A stretch of DNA of 7,023 nt from an uncultured Polymorphobacter sp. (GCA_937871645.1 CALMPZ010000496.1:1-7023), one strand, 5' to 3'. Positions 1-6,889 are shown, counted from the stretch's first letter. The notes: generated from the letters alone by a model not told the origin. Translations and numbers: made by a program.

Positions 1-11
1 GCGCACGGCCG

Positions 12-47
12 ACAAGAGAGCTGGGCCCCGGCCTGCGCGGGGATGAC
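12..47. repeat. GC-rich intergenic palindromic repeat (fragment)
   Basis: A short palindrome sits here: CCCCG at 26-30 pairs with CGGGG at 38-42 around a 7-nt loop, flanked by a purine-rich GAGAGCTGGG on the left and ATGACG on the right. From memory, the minus-strand reading (GTCATCCCCGCG, then GGCCGGGGCCCAGCTCTC) resembles a dispersed repeat that is very common between genes in alphaproteobacterial genomes, including sphingomonads. Only one copy lies in this window, so the repeat nature cannot be shown from the sequence alone. It has no coding potential that I trust. It lies beyond the end of the leftward mlaA operon and may extend past the left edge. Confidence 0.5.
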
Positions 48-69
48 GAAAACACTGATTCAATCGGGT

Positions 70-86
70 GCAGGCGTCACGCCTGC
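70..86 (-). terminator. Candidate terminator hairpin after the mlaA operon
   Basis: A perfect 7-bp stem, GCAGGCG at 70-76 and CGCCTGC at 80-86, closes on a TCA triloop. On the minus strand it begins 36 nt after the stop codon of the small lipoprotein gene, which is the right place for an operon end. The T-run expected for intrinsic termination is poor: only a TTTT about 17 nt further on. It could be a weak terminator, an mRNA 3'-end stabiliser, or chance in GC-rich DNA. Confidence 0.4.
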
Positions 87-122
87 CCGCCGGAGGCTCT
101 CAAAAGAACCTCTATGCCGGTA

Positions 123-299
123 TTACTTCGCTTTGGCGGGCTGGCTCGCGGCAGCGGCCTGCGCGGCATCGACATCGGCGATGGCCTTGCGGACCATTGC
201 GCCTTCGGCGGAATTGTCGGCGGTCGAGCCGGGTTCAGGGGCGCTGTTGCAGCCGGCGAGCACGAGCAACAAGACAGTGGCAACGGGCAGCAACTTCAT
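123..299 (-). CDS. Small lipoprotein, 58 aa, coupled to mlaA
   Basis: This short reading frame encodes 58 residues starting MKLLPVATVLLLVLAGCNSA. It has a textbook lipoprotein signal peptide: Lys2, a hydrophobic stretch at residues 3-15, and the lipobox Leu14-Ala15-Gly16-Cys17. Asn18 after the cysteine is not the Asp inner-membrane retention signal, so export to the outer membrane is plausible. The mature part is only about 42 residues, rich in Ala, Asp and Glu, with a short likely helix (residues about 33-53) and a Lys-containing tail. The start is supported by AAGGA at 307-311, 7 nt upstream. That site overlaps the last base of the mlaA TGA stop, so translation is probably coupled to mlaA. 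I do not recognise the family. The position suggests a cell-envelope role, possibly as an MlaA partner, but that is inference. No cysteine other than Cys17 and no enzymatic motif is seen. Confidence 0.8.
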   Translation of the reverse strand: MKLLPVATVLLLVLAGCNSAPEPGSTADNSAEGAMVRKAIADVDAAQAAAASQPAKAK

Positions 300-306
300 G
301 CGCGTG

Positions 307-311
307 TCCTT
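307..311 (-). promoter_or_regulatory. Shine-Dalgarno site of the small lipoprotein gene
   Basis: On the minus strand AAGGA is followed by 7 nt and then ATG at 299. Its first A is also the last base of the mlaA stop codon (TGA, 313-311). Ribosomes finishing mlaA would therefore sit directly on the next initiation site. This decides the start of the small gene and argues that it is real. Confidence 0.75.
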
Positions 312-1138
312 CAGGGTTGCTGGGTCGGTTCGGGCGGTTTGGGTGCGTCCACAGGTTTCGGTTGCGGCGTGGCGCCCGGCGCGAGTGGTGCATCCTCGAC
401 GGGCGCTTCGTCATCGTCGGGCATCGGCAGGCCGCTCCAGATCTGCGCCTTGCGCCGCGACAGGAACGCCGCGCGCACCGTCGCATATTCGTCGAGGCTG
501 TCGGCGAGCGCCTGGTCGGCGCCGGCTTCGAGCAACTCGGCGCGAGTGACTGTGGCCTTGGCGCCGAAGATCGCGATCGTCCAGTACGGCCCGATCGTGC
601 TTAGTGCGTTGCGGATCATGTCGGCGGGGTCGAGCACGATGTCGGCGCCGAGCCCGGCGAAGTCGAGCAGGGTGCGCGGCCCGAAGATCGGGAACATCAT
701 GTACGGGCCCGACGGGATGCCCCAATAGGCGAAGGTCTGGCCGAAATCTTCCTTCTCGCGCGGGCGCCCCATGTCGGTGGCATGGTCGGCAAGCCCGCCG
801 ACGCCCAGCGTGCTGTTGATGATGAAGCGGTCGAGCGTACGAAACGCCTGGCTGACCTTGCCCTGCAATATCGCATTGGTGAACGACAGCGGCTCGAGAT
901 AATTGTCATAGGCGTTGCCGATGCCGCGCCGCGCGGCCGCCGGCACGACCGCGCGGTAGCCCTGCGCCAGCGGCTTCAATGCGTATTTGTCGGCGCGCTT
1001 GTTGAATTTGTAGATCTGCCGGTTGGTCGATTCCCACGGGTCGGCCTCGGCGCGCGCCATGCTGCCCGGCCGCGGCGTCGCGCAGGCACCGACCAGCACC
1101 AGCGACAGTGCAGCGATCGAGGCGGGAATCAGGCGCAT
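311..1138 (-). CDS. mlaA: MlaA family outer-membrane lipoprotein (VacJ)
   Basis: The product is 275 aa. MlaA sits in the outer membrane and, with the periplasmic carrier MlaC and the MlaFEDB transporter, removes mislocalised phospholipids from the outer leaflet to keep lipid asymmetry. Family signatures are clear: DPWESTNRQIYKFN (residues 33-46), the NAYDNYLEPLSFTNAILQGK stretch (75-94), RFIINSTLGVGGLADHAT (104-121), EDFGQTFAYWGIPSGPY (130-146) and the FPIFGP loop (149-154). The N-terminus is a lipoprotein signal with lipobox Val16-Gly17-Ala18-Cys19. I chose the ATG at 1138 because it puts the signal peptide at the very N-terminus and has AAAGGG 5 nt upstream. An upstream in-frame ATG at 1231 would add 31 Cys-rich, non-signal residues and lies inside the operator. 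The last ~35 residues are rich in Pro, Asp and Ala, an extension not needed for the family core. No mlaBCDEF genes are visible nearby. Confidence 0.95.
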   Translation of the reverse strand: MRLIPASIAALSLVLVGACATPRPGSMARAEADPWESTNRQIYKFNKRADKYALKPLAQGYRAVVPAAARRGIGNAYDNYLEPLSFTNAILQGKVSQAFRTLDRFIINSTLGVGGLADHATDMGRPREKEDFGQTFAYWGIPSGPYMMFPIFGPRTLLDFAGLGADIVLDPADMIRNALSTIGPYWTIAIFGAKATVTRAELLEAGADQALADSLDEYATVRAAFLSRRKAQIWSGLPMPDDDEAPVEDAPLAPGATPQPKPVDAPKPPEPTQQP

Positions 1139-1143
1139 CAAAA

Positions 1144-1149
1144 CCCTTT
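1144..1149 (-). promoter_or_regulatory. Ribosome binding site of mlaA
   Basis: AAAGGG on the minus strand lies 5 nt before the ATG at 1138. It is a moderate Shine-Dalgarno match and supports the internal start over the longer frame beginning at 1231. Confidence 0.55.
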
Positions 1150-1221
1150 GGAAACGTTTGTGCTGCGGTGCCACAGCCGCGCTGCAACAGCAAGTACGAC
1201 ACCCGCCGGCGTGATGCGCAA

Positions 1222-1250
1222 TTGACCGCATATAAAGATATGTTTATATC
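1222..1250 (+). promoter_or_regulatory. Promoter of the sahR-metF-metH operon, likely leaderless
   Basis: TTGACC at 1222-1227 (5 of 6 matches to the -35 consensus) is followed, after exactly 17 nt, by TATATC at 1245-1250 (4 of 6 to the -10 consensus). Transcription would begin about 7 nt after the -10, at roughly 1257-1259, which is the start codon of the regulator gene. No Shine-Dalgarno sequence lies between the -10 box and that ATG (the bases are CCGCCGCG), in agreement with a leaderless or near-leaderless mRNA. The 20-bp palindrome covers the spacer and -10 box. Confidence 0.6.
1230..1249. promoter_or_regulatory. Palindromic operator, probable SahR/ArsR-type binding site
   Basis: ATATAAAGATATGTTTATAT is a 20-bp inverted repeat with 9 of 10 base pairs symmetric; only the pair G1237/G1242 breaks symmetry. 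It is a sharp AT-rich island in GC-rich surroundings. It lies between the -35 box and the start codon of the ArsR-methyltransferase gene and overlaps the -10 box, so a bound dimer would block RNA polymerase. ArsR family proteins bind such AT-rich imperfect palindromes as dimers, and SahR is known to repress SAM-cycle genes. Assigning this site to the adjacent regulator is inference from position and symmetry. Confidence 0.75.
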
Positions 1251-1264
1251 CCGCCGCGATGCAA
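1235..1264 (-). promoter_or_regulatory. Possible divergent mlaA promoter sharing the operator
   Basis: Reading leftward, TTGCAT (1264-1259, overlapping the regulator start codon) is followed after 18 nt by TATCTT (1240-1235) inside the palindrome. Matches to consensus are modest (3 of 6 and 4 of 6), and the predicted start would give mlaA a leader of about 90 nt. Elsewhere in 1139-1229 I see no better -35/-10 pair for mlaA. AT-rich palindromes readily create chance -10 boxes, so this is a weak call. Confidence 0.25.
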
Positions 1265-2242
1265 ACCGCGCTCGCCATATTCCGTGCCTTAGCCGATCCG
1301 ACGCGGTTGCGCATGCTTTTGCTGGTGCGCGCCATGGAGCTGTCGGTCGGCGAACTCGCCGCCGTGCTGCGCCAGAGCCAGCCGCGCGTATCGCGCCATG
1401 TCCGCATCCTTGCCGATGCCGGGCTGCTGCGCCGCTACAAGGAAGGCGCCTGGGTCTTCGTGCGACTGGGCGATGCGGCACTGACCGCACCGGTGTGCGC
1501 GGCGCTCGATGCGTTGATGGTTGGCGACGGCAGCGTCGCTGCTGCCGACCGCGCCCGCCTGACCGAAGTTCGCGCCGAACGCGTTGCCGCCGCCAACGCC
1601 TATTTCGCCGCGCATGCCGACCAATGGGACGACATCCGCTCGCTGCATATCGCCGAGGATGTCGTCGAAGCCGCGATGCAGGCCGCACTCGGTGACCGGC
1701 CGGTCGGGCGGCTGCTCGACATCGGTACCGGCACCGGCCGCATCATCGAACTGTTCGGCACGCGCGCCGCCAGCGCCGTCGGCATCGACCGGTCGCCGGA
1801 CATGTTGCGGCTGGCGCGCGGCAAGCTCGAAGCCGCAGGGCTCGCCGATTGCGAGGTCCGCCAGGCCGACATGTATGCACTGCCGCGCCCCGACGGCAGC
1901 GCCGATACCGTGGTGCTGCACCAGGTGCTGCATTATGCGCAGACGCCGGCGCTGGCGGTGGCCGAGGCGGCGCGCGTGCTGTCGCCGGGCGGGCGGCTGC
2001 TCATTGTTGACTTCGCCCCGCATGCCCGCGAGGAACTGCGCGCCCGCCATGCCCATGCGCGGCTCGGTTTCGAAGACGCGCAGGTCTGCGACTGGATGGC
2101 GGCGGCGGGGCTGGCGCCGCGCGTCGTCGAACATCTGCGCGGCGGCGAAACGCAGGCGCTGACGGTGACGCTGTGGCTCGGCGAGCGGCCCGGGGCTGCC
2201 GCGACCAAGCCCCGTATTCAGGATCGAAAGGACGCCGCATGA
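1259..2242 (+). CDS. sahR: SahR-like regulator: ArsR HTH fused to SAM-methyltransferase fold
   Basis: The product is 327 aa. Residues 1-90 are an ArsR-type winged helix: the opener LADPTRLRMLLL (11-22), recognition helix around QSQPRVSRHVRIL (39-51) and wing YKEGAWVFVRL (60-70). The alpha-3 region reads ELSVGEL without the cysteines of metal-sensing ArsR proteins, so it is not a classic metal sensor. Residues about 130-310 form a class I SAM-methyltransferase fold: motif I DIGTGTGR (154-161), acidic end of strand 2 at GID177, QADMYALP (202-209), LHQVLHY (220-226) and the post-motif LSPGGRLLIVDF. This architecture next to metF/metH is that of SahR, a repressor whose methyltransferase-like domain senses S-adenosylhomocysteine and which releases SAM-cycle genes when that compound accumulates. 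The start at 1259 keeps the usual ArsR N-terminus and sits right after the promoter. The stop overlaps the metF start (ATGA). Whether it also methylates anything is unknown. Confidence 0.85.
   Translation: MQTALAIFRALADPTRLRMLLLVRAMELSVGELAAVLRQSQPRVSRHVRILADAGLLRRYKEGAWVFVRLGDAALTAPVCAALDALMVGDGSVAAADRARLTEVRAERVAAANAYFAAHADQWDDIRSLHIAEDVVEAAMQAALGDRPVGRLLDIGTGTGRIIELFGTRAASAVGIDRSPDMLRLARGKLEAAGLADCEVRQADMYALPRPDGSADTVVLHQVLHYAQTPALAVAEAARVLSPGGRLLIVDFAPHAREELRARHAHARLGFEDAQVCDWMAAAGLAPRVVEHLRGGETQALTVTLWLGERPGAAATKPRIQDRKDAA
2227..2232 (+). promoter_or_regulatory. Ribosome binding site of metF
   Basis: AAAGGA lies 6 nt before the ATG at 2239 and inside the last codons of the regulator gene. 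It is the clearest Shine-Dalgarno site in the rightward operon and selects 2239 over the in-frame upstream ATG at 2173, which would add 22 residues overlapping the regulator's coding sequence. Confidence 0.7.
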
Positions 2243-3171
2243 CGCTGACCCAGGCCGAGAAATACGAAGCGGCCCGCGCGCACGGCACGCCGCTGTTCGC
2301 CGATCTGCCCGGCGATATCGACATCAGCTTTGAGTTCTTCCCGCCCAAGACGCCGGCGATGGAAACGACGCTGTGGGAGTCGGTGCAGACGCTGGCGCCG
2401 CTCAACCCGCGCTTTGTCTCGGTGACCTACGGTGCCGGCGGTTCGACGCGCGAACGCACGCACGCCACCGTCGAACGCATCGCGCGCGAGACCAACATCA
2501 AGCCCGCCGCGCACCTGACCTGCGTCGATGCCTCGCGCGATGAAATCGATGCGATTGCGCGCGGCTATTGGGATGCCGGCGTCCGCCACATCGTCGCACT
2601 GCGCGGTGACCCGCCGCGCGCCGGCGAAAAGTTCGTCGCGCGCCCCGATGGCTATGCCGGTGCCGCCGAACTGGTCGAAGGGTTGAAGCGCGTTGCCGAC
2701 TTCGAACTGTCGGTCAGCGCCTATCCCGAGCGCCACCCCGACGCCGCGACCGCGACCGCCGATATCGAAAACTTGAAGCGCAAGATCGATGCCGGCGCGG
2801 TGCGCGGCATCAGCCAGTTCTTCTTCGAACCCGACACTTTCTTCCGCTTCCGCGACGCCGCTGCTGCCGCCGGCATCACCGCCGAACTGGTGCCCGGCAT
2901 CCTGCCTGTCAGCAACTTCGCCATGCTCAAGAAGATGGCCGCGAGCTGCGCCACGCACATCCCTGACTGGATGGGGCGGCTTTTCGAAGGGCTCGATGAC
3001 AAGCCCGCCGCGCGCCAGCTGGTCGCGGCGACCGTCGCCGCCGAACAATGCCGGCGGCTCTATGCCGGCGGCGTCCGCCAGTTCCATTTCTACACGCTAA
3101 ACCGCGCCGAGCTCGCCTATGCGATCAGCCACATGCTCGGTGTGCGCCCGAAAGTGAGTGAAGCCGCATGA
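2239..3171 (+). CDS. metF: Methylenetetrahydrofolate reductase
   Basis: The product is 310 aa, near the usual bacterial size of about 300. This FAD enzyme reduces 5,10-methylenetetrahydrofolate to 5-methyltetrahydrofolate, the methyl donor for methionine synthase. Family motifs run in order: SFEFFPPKT (30-38, with Glu32 at the position of E. coli catalytic Glu28), FVSVTYGAGGSTRERT (59-74), HLTCVDAS (92-99), HIVALRGDPP (117-126, Asp124 matching E. coli Asp120), SVSAYPERHPDA (158-169), the segment KIDAGAVRGISQFFFEPDTF, VPGILPVSNF and, near the end, FHFYTLNRAEL. No key residue is missing. The first ~27 residues are a slightly long, variable N-terminus. The gene overlaps the regulator upstream and the homocysteine-domain gene downstream by ATGA, so it is translated in a coupled run with its metabolic partner. 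Confidence 0.97.
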   Translation: MTLTQAEKYEAARAHGTPLFADLPGDIDISFEFFPPKTPAMETTLWESVQTLAPLNPRFVSVTYGAGGSTRERTHATVERIARETNIKPAAHLTCVDASRDEIDAIARGYWDAGVRHIVALRGDPPRAGEKFVARPDGYAGAAELVEGLKRVADFELSVSAYPERHPDAATATADIENLKRKIDAGAVRGISQFFFEPDTFFRFRDAAAAAGITAELVPGILPVSNFAMLKKMAASCATHIPDWMGRLFEGLDDKPAARQLVAATVAAEQCRRLYAGGVRQFHFYTLNRAELAYAISHMLGVRPKVSEAA

Positions 3172-4244
3172 ACAAGCCCAGCCCAGGGAACAAGCCCAGT
3201 GCCGCCGCCGCGCGTTTCCGCACTGAGGCCGCCAAGCGCATCCTCGTCACCGATGGTGCCTGGGGGACGATGATCCAGACCTTCGGGCTGGCCGAGGCCG
3301 ACTATGCCGGCACGCTGGGCCTCAGCCATGAGCAGAAGGGCAACAACGACATGTTGAGCCTGACGCGCCCCGACATCATCGAGAAGATCACCCAGGGCTA
3401 TCTCGATGCCGGCTCGGACATCGTCTCGACCAACACCTTCTCGTCGACGACGATCAGCCAGGCCGACTACGGCGCCGAACATCTGGTGCGTGAACTCAAC
3501 CTCGCCGCGGCCGGCATTGCCCGCCGTGCGGCCGATGCGGCGCAGGCCAAGGACGGCCGCCCGCGCTTTGTCGCCGGTGCGCTCGGGCCGACGAACAAGA
3601 CGCTGTCGCTGTCGCCCGACGTCAATGATCCGGGCTTCCGCGAAGTCGATTACGACCAGGTCAAGGACGTCTACACGCAGCAGATCCAGGCGCTGCTCGA
3701 CGGCGGCGTCGATTTCATCCTGATCGAAACGATCTTCGACACCTTGAACGCCAAGGCGGCGATCATGGCGGTGCTGGAGGAAAGCGACCGCCGCGGCGTC
3801 GAAATCCCGATCATGATTTCGATGACGATCACCGACATGTCGGGGCGCAACCTTTCAGGCCATGCCATCGATGCGTTCTGGTGGGCGGTACGCCACGCCA
3901 GGCCGCTGACCGTCGGGCTCAACTGCTCGTTCGGCGCCGACTTGCTGCGCCCGCACGTGCAATTGCTGTCGGGCATCGCCGACACGCTGCTGATGTCCTA
4001 CCCCAACGCCGGCCTCCCCAACGAGCTCGGCCAGTATGACGAGCTGCCGGCGCGCACTGGCCACCTTGTCGAGGAATGGGCGAAGGAAGGCCTGATCAAC
4101 GTCATCGGCGGCTGCTGCGGGACGACGCCGGCGCACATCAAGGCAATGGCTGATGCGGTGCGCGGGTATCCGCCGCGCGTCGTTCCCGTGCTTCCCGTCG
4201 CAACCCGGCTCGCCGGTCTCGATCCCATGATTCTGGCAGCCTGA
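3168..4244 (+). CDS. metH: Methionine synthase, homocysteine-binding subunit (split MetH N-terminal part)
   Basis: The product is 358 aa and corresponds to only the first domain of cobalamin-dependent methionine synthase, the zinc barrel that activates homocysteine. The N-terminal barrel motif VTDGAWGTM is at 27-35, and the zinc ligands are all present: Cys253 in VGLNCSFG and Cys316-Cys317 in [13 protein letters not shown]. Other family segments include [35 protein letters not shown], the [13 protein letters not shown] strand and [16 protein letters not shown]. It ends at [12 protein letters not shown], which corresponds to the short linker before the pterin domain of E. coli MetH. It starts by ATGA overlap with metF and has only a weak Shine-Dalgarno match, so translation is probably coupled. 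The remaining MetH domains are encoded 4 nt downstream. A stand-alone homocysteine methyltransferase (MmuM or BHMT type) is less likely given the sequence and neighbour. It should act in the cytoplasm as one half of a two-protein enzyme. Confidence 0.93.
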   Translation: MNKPSPGNKPSAAAARFRTEAAKRILVTDGAWGTMIQTFGLAEADYAGTLGLSHEQKGNNDMLSLTRPDIIEKITQGYLDAGSDIVSTNTFSSTTISQADYGAEHLVRELNLAAAGIARRAADAAQAKDGRPRFVAGALGPTNKTLSLSPDVNDPGFREVDYDQVKDVYTQQIQALLDGGVDFILIETIFDTLNAKAAIMAVLEESDRRGVEIPIMISMTITDMSGRNLSGHAIDAFWWAVRHARPLTVGLNCSFGADLLRPHVQLLSGIADTLLMSYPNAGLPNELGQYDELPARTGHLVEEWAKEGLINVIGGCCGTTPAHIKAMADAVRGYPPRVVPVLPVATRLAGLDPMILAA

Positions 4245-4248
4245 CACC

Positions 4249-6873
4249 ATGACCAAATCTGCAAGTGCGACGTTCGTCAACATCGGCGAACGCACCAACG
4301 TCACCGGCTCGGCGCGGTTCAAGAAGCTGATCATGGCGGGCGACTACACGTCCGCCGTCGAAGTCGCGCGCCAGCAGGTTGAAAGCGGCGCGCAGGTGCT
4401 CGACGTCAACATGGACGAAGGCCTGCTCGACGCGCAGTACGCGATGACGACGTTCCTCAAGCTGATCGCCGCCGAGCCCGATATCGCGCGCATCCCGATC
4501 ATGGTCGACAGCTCGAAATGGAGCGTCATCGAAGCCGGGTTGAAGTGCGTTTCGGGCAAGCCGATCGTCAATTCGATCAGCATGAAGGAAGGCGAGGCGG
4601 CGTTCCTCGACCATGCGAAGAAGGTGCAGCGCTACGGCGCCGCCGTCGTCGTCATGGCGTTCGACGAAGCCGGTCAGGCCGACACCTGCGCGCGCAAGGT
4701 CGAAATCTGCGCGCGCGCCTACAAATTGCTCACCGACAACGGCTTTCCGCCCGAAGACATCATCTTTGATCCCAACATCTTCGCGGTCGCGACGGGCATC
4801 GAGGAGCACAACAACTACGGCGTCGATTTCATCGAGGCGTGCAAGCAAATCCGCCAGCGCTGTCCGCACGCGCATATCTCGGGCGGGCTGTCGAACCTGA
4901 GCTTCAGCTTCCGCGGCAACGAACCGGTGCGCCGCGCGATGCACTCGATCTTCCTGTACCATGCGATCCCCGCCGGGCTCGACATGGCGATCGTCAACGC
5001 CGGCCAGCTCGATGTCTATGACACGATCGATCCCGAGCTGCGCGACGCTTGCGAAGACGTCGTGCTCAACCGGCGCGCTGATGCCACCGACCGGCTGCTC
5101 GAAATCGCCGACCGCTTCAAGGGCGACGGCTCGGTTGCCGAAAAGGCCACCGAGGAATGGCGCTCGCTGCCCGTCGCCAAGCGTCTCGAACACGCGCTGA
5201 TCAAGGGCCTCGACGCGCATGTCGTCGCCGATACCGAGGAAGCCCGGCTGGTCGCGACGCGTCCGATCGACGTCATCGAAGGCCCGTTGATGGACGGCAT
5301 GAACGTCGTCGGCGACCTGTTCGGTGCCGGCAAGATGTTCCTGCCGCAGGTCGTCAAATCGGCGCGCGTGATGAAAAAGGCCGTCGCCCACCTGCTGCCC
5401 TATATCGAAGCCGAAAAGGCAGAGGGTGCGCAGGCCAAGGGCAAGATCATCATGGCCACCGTCAAGGGCGACGTCCATGACATCGGCAAGAATATCGTCG
5501 GCGTCGTGCTCCAGTGCAACAATTTCGAAGTCATCGACCTTGGCGTCATGGTGCCGTGGATGACGATTCTGGCGGCCGCCAACGAACATGGCGCCGACAT
5601 GATCGGCTTGTCGGGCCTCATCACGCCGTCGCTCGATGAAATGGTCACCGTCGCGGCCGAAATGCAGCGCGCCGGCATGACGATGCCGCTGCTCATCGGC
5701 GGCGCCACCACCAGCCGTGTCCACACCGCGCTGCGCATCGAACCGGCGTACAAGGGCCCGGTGATCCATGTTCTCGATGCCAGCCGAGCGGTGGGTGTCG
5801 CGGGGGCGCTAGTGTCCGACTCACCGGCAATCCGCAGCGAGCTGGTTGATCGCACGGTCGCCGAATATGAAGCGATCCGTGTCGCGCGCGCCAACAAGGG
5901 CGACACCAAGCTGGCTTCGATTGCGGCAGCGCGCGCCAACGCCTACGTCCCCGATTTCGCCAAGCACCCGCCGGTGGCGCCGAAGACGCTCGGCACGCTG
6001 ACACTCGACGACTATCCGCTCGAAGAATTGGTGCCGTATATCGACTGGACGCCGTTCTTCCGCGCCTGGGAACTTGCGGGCAATTATCCGGCGATCCTGA
6101 CCGACCCGGTTGTCGGCGAAAGCGCGACGAGTCTGTTCAAGGACGCGCAGGCGATGCTGGCGAAGATCGTCGACGAAAAGTGGTTGACCGCGCGCGCCGC
6201 AATCGGCTTCTGGCCGGCGAAGCGCGACGGCGACGACGTGCTGCTGTTCACCGACGCAAGCCGCACAACCGAACTGGCGCGCGTGCCGTTCCTGCGCCAG
6301 CAGGTCGTCAAGCGCGAGGGCGTGCCCAACCGCAGCCTTGCCGATTTCGTCTCGCCCGACGGCGACTGGCTCGGCGGCTTCGCGGTGACCGCGGGGCAGG
6401 GCATCGACGCGCATCTGGCGCGCTTCAAGGTCGACAATGACGACTATTCGGACATTTTGCTCAAGGCGCTCGCCGACCGGCTGGCGGAGGCGTTCGCCGA
6501 ACATTTGCACGAACGCGTGCGCAAGGAGTTCTGGGGCTATGCGGCGGACGAAAAGCTGACCAGCGAAGACCTGATCCGCGAAAAATACCAGGGCATCCGC
6601 CCTGCACCGGGCTATCCGGCGTGCCCCGACCACAGCCCGAAGCGCCAGCTGTTCGACCTGCTCGACGCCACCGCCAAGACCGGCATCGAACTCACCGAAA
6701 GCTTCGCGATGACGCCGACGGCCGCAGTTTCGGGCTATTATTTCGCGCACCCCGAAAGCAGCTATTTCGGCGTCGCCCGCATCGGCAGCGACCAGGTCGC
6801 CGACTATGCCGCGCGGCGCGGTGTGTCGGTCGAGCAAGCGGAGACCTGGCTGCGCCCGAATCTGGAAGACTAA
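4249..6873 (+). CDS. metH: Methionine synthase, pterin/B12/AdoMet subunit (split MetH C-terminal part)
   Basis: The product is 874 aa and carries the last three modules of cobalamin-dependent methionine synthase. Pterin domain (about 8-260): [65 protein letters not shown] and [20 protein letters not shown] bind 5-methyltetrahydrofolate. Cobalamin cap and Rossmann domains (about 290-520): [21 protein letters not shown] and [12 protein letters not shown], in which His410 is the lower axial cobalt ligand (E. coli His759); then [11 protein letters not shown] and [14 protein letters not shown]. Reactivation domain (about 550-870): [11 protein letters not shown] (from Asp599), [12 protein letters not shown] (from Arg784) and [18 protein letters not shown], which bind S-adenosylmethionine for reductive methylation of oxidised cobalamin. 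Combined with the upstream protein the length is 1232 aa, against 1227 for E. coli MetH. The start is the only ATG before the conserved pterin block and follows the previous stop by 4 nt without a strong Shine-Dalgarno site, suggesting reinitiation. All key residues are present. Confidence 0.96.
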   Translation: MTKSASATFVNIGERTNVTGSARFKKLIMAGDYTSAVEVARQQVESGAQVLDVNMDEGLLDAQYAMTTFLKLIAAEPDIARIPIMVDSSKWSVIEAGLKCVSGKPIVNSISMKEGEAAFLDHAKKVQRYGAAVVVMAFDEAGQADTCARKVEICARAYKLLTDNGFPPEDIIFDPNIFAVATGIEEHNNYGVDFIEACKQIRQRCPHAHISGGLSNLSFSFRGNEPVRRAMHSIFLYHAIPAGLDMAIVNAGQLDVYDTIDPELRDACEDVVLNRRADATDRLLEIADRFKGDGSVAEKATEEWRSLPVAKRLEHALIKGLDAHVVADTEEARLVATRPIDVIEGPLMDGMNVVGDLFGAGKMFLPQVVKSARVMKKAVAHLLPYIEAEKAEGAQAKGKIIMATVKGDVHDIGKNIVGVVLQCNNFEVIDLGVMVPWMTILAAANEHGADMIGLSGLITPSLDEMVTVAAEMQRAGMTMPLLIGGATTSRVHTALRIEPAYKGPVIHVLDASRAVGVAGALVSDSPAIRSELVDRTVAEYEAIRVARANKGDTKLASIAAARANAYVPDFAKHPPVAPKTLGTLTLDDYPLEELVPYIDWTPFFRAWELAGNYPAILTDPVVGESATSLFKDAQAMLAKIVDEKWLTARAAIGFWPAKRDGDDVLLFTDASRTTELARVPFLRQQVVKREGVPNRSLADFVSPDGDWLGGFAVTAGQGIDAHLARFKVDNDDYSDILLKALADRLAEAFAEHLHERVRKEFWGYAADEKLTSEDLIREKYQGIRPAPGYPACPDHSPKRQLFDLLDATAKTGIELTESFAMTPTAAVSGYYFAHPESSYFGVARIGSDQVADYAARRGVSVEQAETWLRPNLED

Positions 6874-6889
6874 GGCAGCATCTCTTGAT

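Noticed and set aside
43..728. Plus-strand open frames across the first 730 bases
   Set aside because: They run opposite mlaA and the small lipoprotein gene, have Arg/Ala-biased shadow composition, and one starts inside the repeat-like palindrome. The minus-strand genes have clear family motifs or signals.
1138..1231. Longer mlaA start at 1231, giving 306 aa
   Set aside because: The extra 31 residues are Cys-rich and bury the lipoprotein signal peptide internally, and that ATG lies in the operator. The ATG at 1138 has a Shine-Dalgarno match and puts the signal at the N-terminus.
1139..1258. Cobalamin, SAM or SAH riboswitch ahead of the metF-metH operon
   Set aside because: The predicted transcript start is at the start codon, leaving no leader, and I see no recognisable riboswitch core in the 120-bp region. 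Control by the palindrome is the simpler reading.
1259..1550. Metal- or arsenic-responsive ArsR regulator
   Set aside because: The alpha-3 segment reads ELSVGEL and lacks the cysteine pair of arsenic/cadmium sensors. The fused methyltransferase fold and methionine-gene context point to SAH sensing.
4242..4251. metH as a frameshifted pseudogene or sequencing error
   Set aside because: The break falls in a non-conserved linker, both pieces hold all key residues, the second has its own ATG right after the first stop, and total length matches intact MetH. A natural split explains this better.
4138..5769. Long minus-strand open frame of 543 codons opposite metH
   Set aside because: It lies opposite strongly conserved methionine synthase sequence, its translation is rich in Arg, Asp, His and Val typical of antisense frames in GC-rich DNA, and it shows no domain motif.
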